Assembly: GCF_024125445.1 (NCBI RefSeq)
Contig: NZ_JAMXWM010000015.1
Span: 1-64,000, forward strand
Direction of reading: 5' to 3'
Length of the DNA: 64,000 nt
Origin: Sporolactobacillus shoreicorticis
GTDB lineage: Bacteria; Bacillota; Bacilli; Bacillales; Sporolactobacillaceae
In this document: piece by piece, positions 17,156-26,832 of the stretch
How the letters are laid out: the number at the start of each line of letters is the position of its first letter
Numbering within the stretch: position 1 is the stretch's first letter
Translations under genes and position numbers: made by a program
Notes under the pieces: model-generated
Told to the model about the DNA's origin: nothing
What the model saw: the letters and a program-made list of their open reading frames with translations, nothing else
Databases searched by the model: none

Positions 17156-17317
17156 ATGGCACGTCTCATAACAGTCATTCTTACCCTCACGCTCGTTCTG
17201 ACTATTCTTTTGTATCATTTTTTCAATGTGCTGACTATGCCAATCATCACTATTTTGCTGCTTTTCACTGTCATCAGTTATTTTGTGCAGCTCTATACGA
17301 CCCACAGAAAAAAATAA
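17156..17317 (+). CDS. 53-residue two-helix membrane protein
   Basis: ATG at 17156 has CGGAG 8 nt upstream. The product has two hydrophobic helices (about residues 4-20 and 26-45) and ends THRKK, so a small membrane protein is likely. The stop codon lies in the left arm of a bidirectional terminator shared with oppF. Similar in plan to the 56-residue protein at 8921-9091, though I see no sequence identity. Function unknown. Confidence 0.58.
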   Translation: MARLITVILTLTLVLTILLYHFFNVLTMPIITILLLFTVISYFVQLYTTHRKK

Positions 17318-17347
17318 CCTTGCGTTGCCATTCACGCAAGGTTATTT
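17312..17347. terminator. bidirectional terminator of the opp operon and the 53-residue gene
   Basis: Perfect 13-bp arms AAATAACCTTGCG (17312-17324) and CGCAAGGTTATTT (17335-17347). It ends 2 bp before the oppF stop codon region and serves both strands. Confidence 0.85.
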
Positions 17348-17348
17348 C

Positions 17349-18344
17349 TTAAGCTTTTTCAGTTTTCATTTCCTCATCATGAAGATGGCAAGCAACCCAG
17401 TGCCCTTCTTCTACCTCATGCCATTTTGGTCTTACTTTCGCACACACGTCCATTGCAAATGGACAACGTGTTCTGAAACGGCAGCCGCTGGGCGGATCAA
17501 TCGGACTTGGTACATCGCCTTCCAGTATAATCCGCTCACGCGAACGCTCAATTTTAGGATCGGCAACCGGAATCGCCGACAGAAGCGACTGTGTATATGG
17601 ATGAAGCGGATGCTCATACACTTCATCGCTAGTCGCAAGCTCGGCCATATTGCCGAGATACATCACACCGACGCGATCGCTGATATGCTTTACCATTGAG
17701 AGGTCATGGGCAATGAAAAGATAGGTCAAGCCTTGCTTCTCCTGAAGCTCTTGAAGCAGATTGACAACCTGCGCCTGAATTGAAACGTCCAAAGCTGAAA
17801 TCGGTTCATCGGCAATGATAAAATCCGGATCAACAGCAAGTGCTCTCGCGATTCCAATCCGCTGCCTCTGACCGCCGCTGAACTCGTGCGGATAACGATT
17901 AGCATGCTCACGATTTAAGCCCACCGTTTCAAGCATCTCATAGACCCGCTCCATGCGTTCTTTTGGTGACTTAGCTAAATGGTGAATATCCAAACCCTCG
18001 GCAATAATATCTTTAACCATCATTCTTGGATTAAGTGAAGCATACGGATCCTGAAAAATCATCTGCATACGTTTTGATAATTTTTTCTTATCACTGTGAT
18101 TTAGTTTTCCACCAACATCTTGATCGTCAAAAATGACTTCACCCTCGGTGGGATCATAGAGCCGAATAATCGTTCGCCCAGTTGTAGACTTTCCGCATCC
18201 AGATTCACCAACAAGTCCCAATGTCTCGCCTTTATATACATCAAAGGTTACGCCATCTACTGCTTTTAAAACATCATGTCGGGAAACATTAAAATATTTT
18301 TTCAAGTTTTTCACTTGAAGCAGTTTTTCTCTTTGTTCAGCCAT
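17349..18344 (-). CDS. oppF: oligopeptide ABC importer ATPase OppF
   Basis: A 331-residue ATP-binding subunit that, paired with OppD, drives oligopeptide import. Seen: Walker [13 protein letters not shown], signature [15 protein letters not shown], Walker [14 protein letters not shown], and the C-terminal oligopeptide-transporter cysteine cluster ([15 protein letters not shown]), which may bind an Fe-S cluster as in related dipeptide ATPases. It is the last gene of oppABCDF; its ATG shares one base with the oppD stop. The preceding GGAGGAG gives the ribosome binding site. Confidence 0.94.
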   Translation of the reverse strand: MAEQREKLLQVKNLKKYFNVSRHDVLKAVDGVTFDVYKGETLGLVGESGCGKSTTGRTIIRLYDPTEGEVIFDDQDVGGKLNHSDKKKLSKRMQMIFQDPYASLNPRMMVKDIIAEGLDIHHLAKSPKERMERVYEMLETVGLNREHANRYPHEFSGGQRQRIGIARALAVDPDFIIADEPISALDVSIQAQVVNLLQELQEKQGLTYLFIAHDLSMVKHISDRVGVMYLGNMAELATSDEVYEHPLHPYTQSLLSAIPVADPKIERSRERIILEGDVPSPIDPPSGCRFRTRCPFAMDVCAKVRPKWHEVEEGHWVACHLHDEEMKTEKA

Positions 18345-19363
18345 TATGATTCTCCTCCCACACCAATCGTTGTCGGCGGATCTACTTTTGGTGCCCGTTC
18401 ATCAAGCAGCCAGCAAGCGGCCTTCTGTGTAGCCGAAAGTTCTGTATACGCAGGCATATGCTCAGTACAAACTTTCATTGCATGCGGACATCTTGGTGCA
18501 AACGGACAACCCTTTGGCGGATTGCTTAAATCAGGAGGTGTCCCTGGAATGGCCAACAGTTTGTCTGTTTTCGCATGCAGCTTCGGCATGGAGGATAGCA
18601 GACCCCACGTATATGGATGTTTGGGATTATAAAATATTTCATCCAAAGTACCCGTCTCCACAATCTTTCCTCCATACATTACAGCAACACGCTGCGCCAA
18701 ATTGGCTACCACACCTAAATCGTGGGTAATCAAAATAATCGCTGTTCCTGTTTTCTCCTGCAAATCGCGCATCAAATCAAGAATCTGCGCCTGAATCGTC
18801 ACATCGAGTGCCGTTGTTGGTTCATCTGCGATAAGAATTTTAGGGTTGCAAGCTAATGCAATGGCAATAACAACACGCTGCCTCATTCCGCCTGAAAATT
18901 GGTGTGGATATTCATCCACACGTTTTTCCGGATTTGGTATACCTACCAATTGCAGCAGTTCAATTGCACGTTTTTTTGCATCATGCTTTGATAAGCTTTG
19001 ATGCTTAATTAAACCTTCCATAATTTGCTTCCCAATTTTCATGGTTGGATTCAATGCAGTCATTGGGTCCTGAAAAATCATTGAAATTTCTTTCCCACGT
19101 ACTTTTTGCATTTGCTTCTTGGAGTATTTAACTAGGTCTCTACCTTCAAACAAGATTTCACCAGTTGCAATTTCTCCAGGTGGATTCGGAATAAGTCCCA
19201 TAACTGCTTTAGAAGTTACTGATTTACCTGAACCGGATTCACCAACAATTGCTAAAGTCTCACCTTTGTTCAGTTGCAGGCTAATACCGCGAACCGCTTG
19301 AACGTCTGCCCCAAATATATGAAAGATAACATTTAAATCTTTAATTTCTAATAGATGATTCAT
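18344..19363 (-). CDS. oppD: oligopeptide ABC importer ATPase OppD
   Basis: A 339-residue ATPase subunit. Walker [17 protein letters not shown], signature [15 protein letters not shown], Walker [14 protein letters not shown], and the C-terminal cysteine motif [14 protein letters not shown] are all present. The start ATG at 19363 follows GGGAGGTG. It lies 17 bp after oppC in the operon and is paired with OppF. The closest relative in the window is AppD (28746-29753), which has the same motifs. Confidence 0.94.
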   Translation of the reverse strand: MNHLLEIKDLNVIFHIFGADVQAVRGISLQLNKGETLAIVGESGSGKSVTSKAVMGLIPNPPGEIATGEILFEGRDLVKYSKKQMQKVRGKEISMIFQDPMTALNPTMKIGKQIMEGLIKHQSLSKHDAKKRAIELLQLVGIPNPEKRVDEYPHQFSGGMRQRVVIAIALACNPKILIADEPTTALDVTIQAQILDLMRDLQEKTGTAIILITHDLGVVANLAQRVAVMYGGKIVETGTLDEIFYNPKHPYTWGLLSSMPKLHAKTDKLLAIPGTPPDLSNPPKGCPFAPRCPHAMKVCTEHMPAYTELSATQKAACWLLDERAPKVDPPTTIGVGGES

Positions 19364-19380
19364 TTATTGCACCTCCCGTA

Positions 19381-20391
19381 TTATCGACGCAGCTTCGGAT
19401 CAAATGCATCACGAAGCCCGTCCCCCATAATATTGAAACAAATCAACAGGAGCGAAATAATAATCCCTGGATAAAGGGTCTGATATGGATGAATCTGTAG
19501 CATTTGATATCCGTCATTAATAAGAGAACCTAATGAAGCTTGAGGCTGGCGAATTCCTAAGCCAATAAAGCTGAGAAATGCTTCAAAAAAGATCGCATTG
19601 GGGACAGAAAACATTGTATTAATGATTATCATACCAAGTGAGTTGGGAATTAGATGTTTAAAAATAATACGTCCATCTCCAGCACCGAGTGTACGTGATG
19701 CAAGAACAAATTCTTGATTTTTTAACTTTAACATTTCTCCGCGAACAATTCGTGCCATGGAAAGCCAACTTGTTGCAAGAATGGCAATCGTTATTGTAAT
19801 TAAACCTGGCTGCATTATTAGAATTAATAAAATGATCCACACAAGACTCGGGATACCGGCAATGACTTCGAGAATACGTTGTAGAGCATTGTCGACCGCA
19901 CCTCCAAAATAGCCAGATACTCCACCATAAACAACACCTATAAGAACATCTGCTAGTGTAGCAATGAGAGCAATAATTAAGGAAATTTGGGTTCCCTTCC
20001 ACGTTCTCGTCCACAAATCACGTCCAAATTGATCAGTACCAAACCAATAATTTTTTGATATATTCTTTTCCTTATAAATATCGACACCATTTTCATACCC
20101 ACTGAATGCCGGCAGCCATGTTAATCCTTCAATTTTTGGCGGAAGGTTGGCACGTGACACATCCTGATTATCGATATCATATCCAAAGATATGGGGACCA
20201 ATGAGCGCTAATAAAATAATGACAGTCAGAATAATCATAGACAACATAGCACCCTTATTAGTCAAAAAACGGCGAAGTGCATCTTTCCACGCACTCACAC
20301 TTTTACCGCTAATCTTCTCACTTTCAGTGTCACTCAGATATGCTGGTACAAATAATTCTTTAGTAACTTCTGCATTAGATTTGGCTGTCAT
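19381..20391 (-). CDS. oppC: oligopeptide ABC importer permease OppC
   Basis: A 336-residue inner-membrane permease with a cytoplasmic N-terminal extension and about six membrane segments. The ATPase-contact EAA loop is visible (SRTLGAGDGRIIFKHLIPNSLG). The start overlaps the oppB stop by 4 nt (ATGA), so the two permeases are translationally coupled. OppB and OppC together form the channel for peptides handed over by OppA. Confidence 0.93.
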   Translation of the reverse strand: MTAKSNAEVTKELFVPAYLSDTESEKISGKSVSAWKDALRRFLTNKGAMLSMIILTVIILLALIGPHIFGYDIDNQDVSRANLPPKIEGLTWLPAFSGYENGVDIYKEKNISKNYWFGTDQFGRDLWTRTWKGTQISLIIALIATLADVLIGVVYGGVSGYFGGAVDNALQRILEVIAGIPSLVWIILLILIMQPGLITITIAILATSWLSMARIVRGEMLKLKNQEFVLASRTLGAGDGRIIFKHLIPNSLGMIIINTMFSVPNAIFFEAFLSFIGLGIRQPQASLGSLINDGYQMLQIHPYQTLYPGIIISLLLICFNIMGDGLRDAFDPKLRR

Positions 20392-21320
20392 ATTGATTTT
20401 CCTCCAGATACACGAATTCTCGGGTCAATGACGCCGTACAATACATCCACAATCAGAATAGTTACAATAAATAAACCCGCATATAATTCAGTAGTCCCCA
20501 TAATCATTGGGTAATCATTGGTTACAATTGCGTCAACGAATTGCGACCCAATTCCTGGTATAGCAAAAATATTTTCAATAACCAGTGAACCGGTCACAAC
20601 AGCAGACGTTAAGGGACCGATAACGGTAACAATGGGAATCATCGCATTACGAATAGCGTGTCTAAATATAACTGCATTTGTACTCAAACCCTTTGCCTGT
20701 GCAGTCACTATGTAATCCTGATTAAGTACTTCAACCATTTCTGTCCGCATAAACCGCGCAATTGTGGCCATAACACCAACACCGATAGAAACTACTGGCA
20801 ACACATGAGTCATTGGGCCGCTCCATCCAATGACAGGAAAAATGCGAATCTGAACGGAAAAGAAATATTGCAGAATCGCGGCAAAAATAAAAGAAGGGAT
20901 TGAAATAAATACTACAGCGAGCGTAACAGTTCCCCAATCAAGAAAACGCCCGCGATAAATGCCTGAAACAATACCAAGAAAAATACCCAAGACTGTTCCA
21001 AAAATCATTGATTCAAAACCTAGTTGCAAAGATATCGGAAATCTTTGAAATAAAAATTCAGTCACCGGCTGCATTCCATACTGAAATGAGCCGCCCAGAT
21101 TTCCATGAATAAAATTCCACAGATAATGCAGGTATTGAATTGGTATCGGCTGATCCAATCCATAATAATGTTTTAATTGGTTTAATTGTTCAGGTGACAG
21201 ACGATTGGCAAATTTGAACGGTGTACCCGGCAACATTTTCATTGCCAAAAAAGTTAATGTAATCACGACATAGAAAGTGACAATCATATAGCCCACACGT
21301 TTCAATATATATCGAATCAC
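20388..21320 (-). CDS. oppB: oligopeptide ABC importer permease OppB
   Basis: A 310-residue permease with six predicted membrane segments and an EAA loop (AKGLSTNAVIFRHAIRNAMIPI). GTG at 21320 is chosen: AGGAGG lies 9 nt upstream, whereas the ATG at 21329 touches the ribosome binding site directly. The protein then starts VIRYILKRVGYMIVTFYVV, which matches the family start. It follows oppA by about 180 bp, with a strong hairpin in between. Confidence 0.92.
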   Translation of the reverse strand: MIRYILKRVGYMIVTFYVVITLTFLAMKMLPGTPFKFANRLSPEQLNQLKHYYGLDQPIPIQYLHYLWNFIHGNLGGSFQYGMQPVTEFLFQRFPISLQLGFESMIFGTVLGIFLGIVSGIYRGRFLDWGTVTLAVVFISIPSFIFAAILQYFFSVQIRIFPVIGWSGPMTHVLPVVSIGVGVMATIARFMRTEMVEVLNQDYIVTAQAKGLSTNAVIFRHAIRNAMIPIVTVIGPLTSAVVTGSLVIENIFAIPGIGSQFVDAIVTNDYPMIMGTTELYAGLFIVTILIVDVLYGVIDPRIRVSGGKSI

Positions 21321-21422
21321 AGAATGCATCCTCCTACCTTAATATCTAAAATAATTCTATATAATGATTATGTGCCTGCCCATTTTACCACATTAAACTA
21401 ATAAAAATTTTAACAAATTAAT

Positions 21423-21464
21423 GGAAAGGAGAGTACATGCCAAAGCGACATATACTCTCCTTCC
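21423..21464 (-). promoter_or_regulatory. oppA-oppB intergenic stem-loop
   Basis: The arms GGAAAGGAGAGTACATG and CATATACTCTCCTTCC pair over about 15 bp with small bulges. No T run follows on the minus strand. It is therefore more likely a 3'-end stabiliser or partial terminator that lets oppA be expressed above the rest of the operon, as is common for binding proteins. The role is inference. Confidence 0.65.
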
Positions 21465-21502
21465 AAATCTAAAACATCAATCAGAAAAAGATGCAGCACA
21501 TA

Positions 21503-23182
21503 TTAATGCTTTAAGATATAAGCCTTCGCGAAGTCAAACTCTGGACCGTAAGAAGGTTGTGAATAGCCTTTAACATAAGACTTCTGCGACCAAGTATATC
21601 CCTGCTGGAACAGAGGAACGATCGGATATTCAGACATCATTAGTTCTTCTGCCGAAACCAAATCATTCCAACGCTTTGTCGTATCAGCGGTGTCTGTCTG
21701 CGCATCTTTAATCAGTCCATCAAATTTCTTATTAGACCAGCCGATCGTGTTCATTGGATTTCCGGTTGTCCACATATCAAGATAAGTCATCGGATCCTGA
21801 TAATCTGGGAACCAGCCACTGAACGCAATATCATATTTGAACTCGTTGTTCAACTTCAAATAGTTTGCCCATGGCTGTTCATTCACATCAACAGTTACCC
21901 CTGGAAGATTTTTCTTGATCTGATTTGCGACATACGCATCAATTTGTTTTGCCTTGCTTGTGTCTTGGCTCAAGAAATTGATCTTGAGTGTTTTAATACC
22001 CAGTTCTTTCTTAGCTTTATTCCAGTAAGTTTTCGCTTCCGAAGCTTCTCCTGCTGAAAAACCATCCGGATGTTTTGAACGGAAATCCTTGCCATCAGGA
22101 CCATTAACAAAATTCTTTGGAACAACATAGTTTGAAGGAACGGAACCATCATTCAGAATTGCTGAAGTCAGCCCCTGACGATCAATTGCTGCATTCAATG
22201 CTTTTCTCAAATTAAGATTTTTTAAATATTTGTTCGTTTTCTCGTTAATATATAAATAGTAGGTACCAGGATTTGTTGCAGTTTGAATTTCTTTTGGATA
22301 TTGTTTCTTAAACTGGTCAATAAACTCCGCAGACAATTGAACAATGTCACTTTGTCCGGTTTTGTACATATTTATTGCAGTACCTGTTTCTTTTACAACT
22401 TTAAAGTTCACAGTTTGTAATTTAGTACTTTTAGCATTCCAATAATCTTTGTTTTTCTTGTATGTCCACCCAGTGCCTTTTTCCCATTTAGAAAGAACAA
22501 ATGGACCGCTGTAAAGAAGTGTATCAGTGGAAGTAGCGTATTTATTTCCTTGTTTCTTTACAAAATCTTCACGCTGAGGCATAAATTGCGGTTGAGAAAG
22601 AATGCTATAAAAGAACGGTGGAGCTGCTTGTTCCAACGTAACTTGCAACGTCTTATCGTCCAGTGCCTTAACTCCCAGTTTTTCATATTTGCCATAGAAA
22701 GCTTTATTCGTAGAATCTTCAATTTTAGCCGCATTTTTGATTCCTACAGATGCAAATAGGAAATTATAAGCAGGCTTTGCTTTTGGATCATTCTGACGTT
22801 GCCAGCCATAAACAAAATCTTGAGCTGTTATAGGTTTTCCATCAGACCATTTTGCATCACGAAGTGTGAATGTATAAGTCTTCTTATCCGCACTTACTTT
22901 CGGTGCGCCTTTAGCCAAGTCCCATTCGAACTTATTGTCATGCATTCTTGTTAGACCAGCCTCAGTCATTTCAATAGCATTTGTTGAAGTTGTGTCTGTT
23001 GCAAGGTTAGGATCAAGCGTTGGGATGTCAGCATTAATTGACATAGTTAATGTTTGATCTTTGGCTAATTCTGAACTGCTCCCCTTTTCACTGTCCTTAC
23101 TGCTCGAACTTCCGCAAGCAGAAAGAACCAGACTGAGTGCTAACACAAATGAAAGCACTAAAGACCATTTTGCTTTTTTCAT
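21503..23182 (-). CDS. oppA: oligopeptide-binding lipoprotein OppA
   Basis: A 559-residue extracellular peptide-binding protein anchored by a lipid. The signal peptide MKKAKWSLVLSFVLALSLVLSAC has lipobox LSAC with C23 as the lipidated residue. The family core is visible (TMSINADIPTLDPNLATD; YTFTLRDAKWSDGKPITAQDFVYGWQR). It is the first gene of oppABCDF. In Bacillus the orthologue also imports signalling peptides for competence and sporulation, which fits the competence genes nearby, but that role is inferred here. GGGAGG lies 11 nt before the start. Confidence 0.94.
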   Translation of the reverse strand: MKKAKWSLVLSFVLALSLVLSACGSSSSKDSEKGSSSELAKDQTLTMSINADIPTLDPNLATDTTSTNAIEMTEAGLTRMHDNKFEWDLAKGAPKVSADKKTYTFTLRDAKWSDGKPITAQDFVYGWQRQNDPKAKPAYNFLFASVGIKNAAKIEDSTNKAFYGKYEKLGVKALDDKTLQVTLEQAAPPFFYSILSQPQFMPQREDFVKKQGNKYATSTDTLLYSGPFVLSKWEKGTGWTYKKNKDYWNAKSTKLQTVNFKVVKETGTAINMYKTGQSDIVQLSAEFIDQFKKQYPKEIQTATNPGTYYLYINEKTNKYLKNLNLRKALNAAIDRQGLTSAILNDGSVPSNYVVPKNFVNGPDGKDFRSKHPDGFSAGEASEAKTYWNKAKKELGIKTLKINFLSQDTSKAKQIDAYVANQIKKNLPGVTVDVNEQPWANYLKLNNEFKYDIAFSGWFPDYQDPMTYLDMWTTGNPMNTIGWSNKKFDGLIKDAQTDTADTTKRWNDLVSAEELMMSEYPIVPLFQQGYTWSQKSYVKGYSQPSYGPEFDFAKAYILKH

Positions 23183-23462
23183 AAAAGCAATAACCTCCCC
23201 TAAATTCGTTATCTTTGTTTAGGTGAGCTTCCTTTCTATTCTGAAAGTTCGACTCAACCTACAAATGCTATTATACAAGTTCTTTTTTCAATTTGCATCG
23301 TTTTTTTTTGGTTTTCATAGTTTTCTCAATTATGAACTGTCGATTTCATTGGTTTCATGGGGTTTTTTCATTTAAATTTTTTATCATTATGTTATATTTT
23401 CTGACAAAAACATTTGCATGTGATTGTTTCCTACTGTTAATATTGGCTGGGAGGGGATTTTA

Positions 23463-23849
23463 TTGAAAGATTTTTTTACAACTTTTCGAATTTCATTTCC
23501 TGCTGTTGCATTTTTTGAACTGATCCTTGCTTTGTTTGCACAATTCTTTTATAAAGATCCTTTTTCGATTCGTTCTATCGTCGACGGATTATCAACGGTC
23601 AGTTTGCTGTTTTTCAGTGCCGGATTGTTACTCTTTGTTTATCAAGGCGGAGGATTTGATGGCGTGGTCTACAGTTTCAGAAGATTTGCCCGCAGTATTA
23701 GAAATAGACAAATCGGTGAAAACGATGCCGAGGCTCCGCTAGCAGAAATGAAGCATCATGATGGAAAAAAGCGTGCCTCAATCACTTGGCCGCTTATCAT
23801 CGATAGCTGTCTTCTTTTTATTGCTTCATTGCTTCTTTCACAAATGTGA
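23463..23849 (+). CDS. DUF3899 domain membrane protein
   Basis: A 128-residue membrane protein with about four hydrophobic segments. The stretch STVSLLFFSAGLLLFVYQGGGFDGVVYSFRRF matches the DUF3899 pattern. TTG at 23463 is chosen because GGGAGGGG lies about 6 nt upstream; an upstream in-frame ATG (23424) lacks such a site. It is a lone plus-strand gene between the two peptide-import operons. Function unknown. A possible promoter is TTGCAT with TTAATA 17 bp downstream, just upstream of the gene. Confidence 0.8.
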   Translation: MKDFFTTFRISFPAVAFFELILALFAQFFYKDPFSIRSIVDGLSTVSLLFFSAGLLLFVYQGGGFDGVVYSFRRFARSIRNRQIGENDAEAPLAEMKHHDGKKRASITWPLIIDSCLLFIASLLLSQM

Positions 23850-24071
23850 ATTGAGCAGAATTATCGATGGATTGGCATTCGTCGGATAACACAACTATAA
23901 AAGCTCCCTGATTTGTCAAGGTTCAATATTAGTATTTTGTTCTTTTTCAGTAGCCCGAATACTTTACTATGCCTTCTTCAGATTTCCACCTCACGATTAA
24001 CATATCTTTGCTCCGGTCCTTTCACAGACTTTCATCACGAAGTTAAATTATTCCTAATTAACTTTGCACAT

Positions 24072-24114
24072 AAAAAAGAGCACTGCCTCATTTTGAGAAC
24101 AGTGCTCCTTTTTA
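24072..24114 (-). terminator. terminator of the app operon
   Basis: GAGCACTG (24078-24085) and CAGTGCTC (24100-24107) with flanking A and T runs, 10 bp beyond the appA stop. Confidence 0.82.
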
Positions 24115-24123
24115 ATTTTATTT

Positions 24124-25881
24124 TTATTTCACGGATTTATTGCTAGTAACGCTAACCTTATAAAATTTGGTGAATGGATCAATGGTCCAGTCTTTTACAC
24201 GTTTGTTAACAGCATATGTCTGGTAACGGAAGAACGTTGGAATGACCGGTGATTCTTCTTTCATCAGTTCCTGCCATTTTTTATAAACCGATTTCCGATA
24301 ATTCTTGTCAAACGCTTTCGGCGACAGACCTTCTGTCAACAGCTTATCATTCTCACTATTCGTCCAGCGTGTCATATCAAATTGAGCTGTTTTTCCATAC
24401 AGACCAGACGGATCGACGTCGGTGCCAGTTGCCCATGCAGCAGCATACACATCAATTTTGGGATCATCTTTCTCAATATTGTCATAGAATGAGTTAAATT
24501 CTTGTAAACGACCGTTTAACAGCTTAACATTTAAACCAATTTTCTTCCAGCTTTGAATATAGTAATTAGCCAAGGGTTCAGCCACTTTCGAACCGCTCAT
24601 TGATGAGAAGGTAATTGTCAATTTCTTGCCTTTAGGATCTTCACGAATACCGTCTTTATTGACATCTTTATAACCGGCTTCATCCAGCAGTTTCTTTGCT
24701 TTCTTAACATCCTGCTTAGCTTTTGGCAGACTGCTGTCATACCAAGTTGGGAAGGAAGGCGGAATTAGAGAGTTGGCTGGTTCGTACAGTCCGTTATACA
24801 GCTTATCGCCTATCTCTTTAAAGTTAATAGCAAGCCCCATTGCTTGACGAAGGTTTTTATTATTCATCTTGCTCTTAGGATTCATGATATTTTCGCCTTT
24901 TTTTGCATCCCATTTTCCAAGTTTAAAACCGATGTAGCTATATGCTAAATCATAGCTGCCCAAGATTTGATAATTCTTCCCTGTTTTAAGATCTGGGTAT
25001 TGATCTACAGGAACGCTTGCTACATCAATCTCGCCCTTTTTCAATGCAGAAACGATTACCTTTGGACTTACGACCTTAATAATAACACTTTTAAGCTTCG
25101 GCTTACCCCTCCAATAATTGTCGTTTCTTACAAGTTCTACAGACTCACCAGGTACAATCTTTTTCACTTTAAAAGGTCCAAATCCAATAGGTGCTTTACG
25201 TACTTGAGTCGATTTAGCCATATCTTTGATGGCTACACCCTTGAAATAATGTTTTGGAAGCGGCGTTGTGTTTAATCCGGTAAGAACGGTTGGTGTCGCT
25301 GATTTAAAGGTGATTGAAACCTCCTTGTCATTTAAAACTTTAATACCAGAAATATTTTTTGCCTTCCCGTCATGATAGTCTTGGATACCGACAATTTGTT
25401 GAACTGTTCCATCATAGCGGACACCTGTATAGGCTTTATTCGCGATTACTAAAAATTTATATTCTAAATCCTGTGCTGTAACTGGCTTTCCATCAGACCA
25501 ATTGACATTTTTCTTAATTTTGATTGTTATCGTTTTTTTATCTTTTGATAATTTATATGTTGCCGCCCCAGAATCATCAATCTCATAGTCTTTGTTCATA
25601 CCAAGTAGTGACTCATCAAACCATTGAATAATTTCCCAGTCAGGCTGACCGTCATAGAATGTAGTGTTCAATGTTCCTGCAAACGGAGTATCTGAGACAA
25701 GTCCATAAGTCAGGACACCATCTTTAATTGCTTTTTTCTTATTCGTTGTTGTTTTCGGAAATTTACTTGCTTCTTCCTTTTTTACAACCTTGTCACTCGA
25801 ACTGCCGCCACAGGCTGATAGAACAAGTGAAAGTACAAGAAAAATGGTAACGAGTAGCGATGGATAAGCCTTTCTTTTCAT
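24124..25881 (-). CDS. appA: oligopeptide-binding lipoprotein AppA
   Basis: A 585-residue peptide-binding lipoprotein. The signal peptide ends in LSAC with C24 as the lipidation site. The SBP family 5 core is seen in GVLTYGLVSDTPFAGTLN and KKNVNWSDGKPVTAQDLEYKF. ATG at 25881 is preferred over an upstream GTG-type extension because GGGGGA lies upstream and the signal peptide then starts MKRKAYPSLL. It is the last gene of the appDFBCA operon, whereas B. subtilis has appDFABC. It faces the start side of the opp operon, with DUF3899 between. Confidence 0.92.
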   Translation of the reverse strand: MKRKAYPSLLVTIFLVLSLVLSACGGSSSDKVVKKEEASKFPKTTTNKKKAIKDGVLTYGLVSDTPFAGTLNTTFYDGQPDWEIIQWFDESLLGMNKDYEIDDSGAATYKLSKDKKTITIKIKKNVNWSDGKPVTAQDLEYKFLVIANKAYTGVRYDGTVQQIVGIQDYHDGKAKNISGIKVLNDKEVSITFKSATPTVLTGLNTTPLPKHYFKGVAIKDMAKSTQVRKAPIGFGPFKVKKIVPGESVELVRNDNYWRGKPKLKSVIIKVVSPKVIVSALKKGEIDVASVPVDQYPDLKTGKNYQILGSYDLAYSYIGFKLGKWDAKKGENIMNPKSKMNNKNLRQAMGLAINFKEIGDKLYNGLYEPANSLIPPSFPTWYDSSLPKAKQDVKKAKKLLDEAGYKDVNKDGIREDPKGKKLTITFSSMSGSKVAEPLANYYIQSWKKIGLNVKLLNGRLQEFNSFYDNIEKDDPKIDVYAAAWATGTDVDPSGLYGKTAQFDMTRWTNSENDKLLTEGLSPKAFDKNYRKSVYKKWQELMKEESPVIPTFFRYQTYAVNKRVKDWTIDPFTKFYKVSVTSNKSVK

Positions 25882-25903
25882 AAATTTTCTTCCCCCTTTT
25901 TTA

Positions 25904-26815
25904 TTAGCCTTTCCTTTGTCTTGCATCGGTCGCACGCTTTAGCGCTTGACCGACAAAATTTATACATAACATCAGTACTAAAATAAGTACTGACGCAGGT
26001 ACCCATACCCACCATTTATTTTGAATTGTATCCGCATCCTGAGCATAGCTAATTAAAGTACCAAGACTCGGTGTGCTTTCCGGTAGTCCAAATCCGAGAA
26101 AGCTTAATCCGGATTCAATCCCAATATTGCCTGCCAAATTAAGCGTCAAATTAACGATGATAATCGAGCTTAAATTAGGTAAAACTTCGCGTAAAATAAT
26201 CTTCCAGTTCGGCGTTCCTAATGTCTTCGAGGCAGATACGTAATCAAGCTCGCGTTCGGCTAATGTCTTAGAACGAATAAGTCTGGCTTTTCCTGTCCAT
26301 AGAAATGCGCTCATTACAAATATGAACGTCCACAAATTGAATTTGGGAACAATCGTCGCGCAAACAATTACGATCATAAGAAATGGCAAAACAAGAACAA
26401 AATCAATAATTCTCATGATTATATTATCAGCAATACCACCAAAATAACCGGCTATTAAACCGACTGTAAGACCGATGATACCTGTAATCAACGTGATAAG
26501 AAAACCAATTGAAAATGAATTCCGTGTTCCGATAATGAGCTGACCAAAAATGTCTCTCCCTCCTTGATCTGTTCCCAATAAATGATCTTCAGACGGCGGA
26601 GCGTTGATTTCCAGCAAATCAATTTTGACAATCTGATCCTGATTTAAAACAAGCGATGTAATATATACAGTACTTAACAATAAAATTAAAATAATAATCG
26701 AAGCCATAGCCAGCTTATCTTTAACCAATTCCCGCCCTAATATAGCAAGTGCAGACGGACTTTTTTCTTCCGAGTTCACAGGTTGTGTATTCAACGGTTC
26801 AATTAATCTCATCAT
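25904..26815 (-). CDS. appC: oligopeptide ABC importer permease AppC
   Basis: A 303-residue permease with an N-terminal cytoplasmic segment and about six membrane spans. The EAA loop is SKTLGTPNWKIILREVLPNLSS. The start ATG at 26815 has a GGGGGG run 7 nt upstream. It follows appB by 17 bp and precedes appA by 22 bp, so all are one transcript. Confidence 0.92.
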   Translation of the reverse strand: MMRLIEPLNTQPVNSEEKSPSALAILGRELVKDKLAMASIIILILLLSTVYITSLVLNQDQIVKIDLLEINAPPSEDHLLGTDQGGRDIFGQLIIGTRNSFSIGFLITLITGIIGLTVGLIAGYFGGIADNIIMRIIDFVLVLPFLMIVIVCATIVPKFNLWTFIFVMSAFLWTGKARLIRSKTLAERELDYVSASKTLGTPNWKIILREVLPNLSSIIIVNLTLNLAGNIGIESGLSFLGFGLPESTPSLGTLISYAQDADTIQNKWWVWVPASVLILVLMLCINFVGQALKRATDARQRKG

Positions 26816-26832
26816 GTTGTGTCCCCCCTTTC

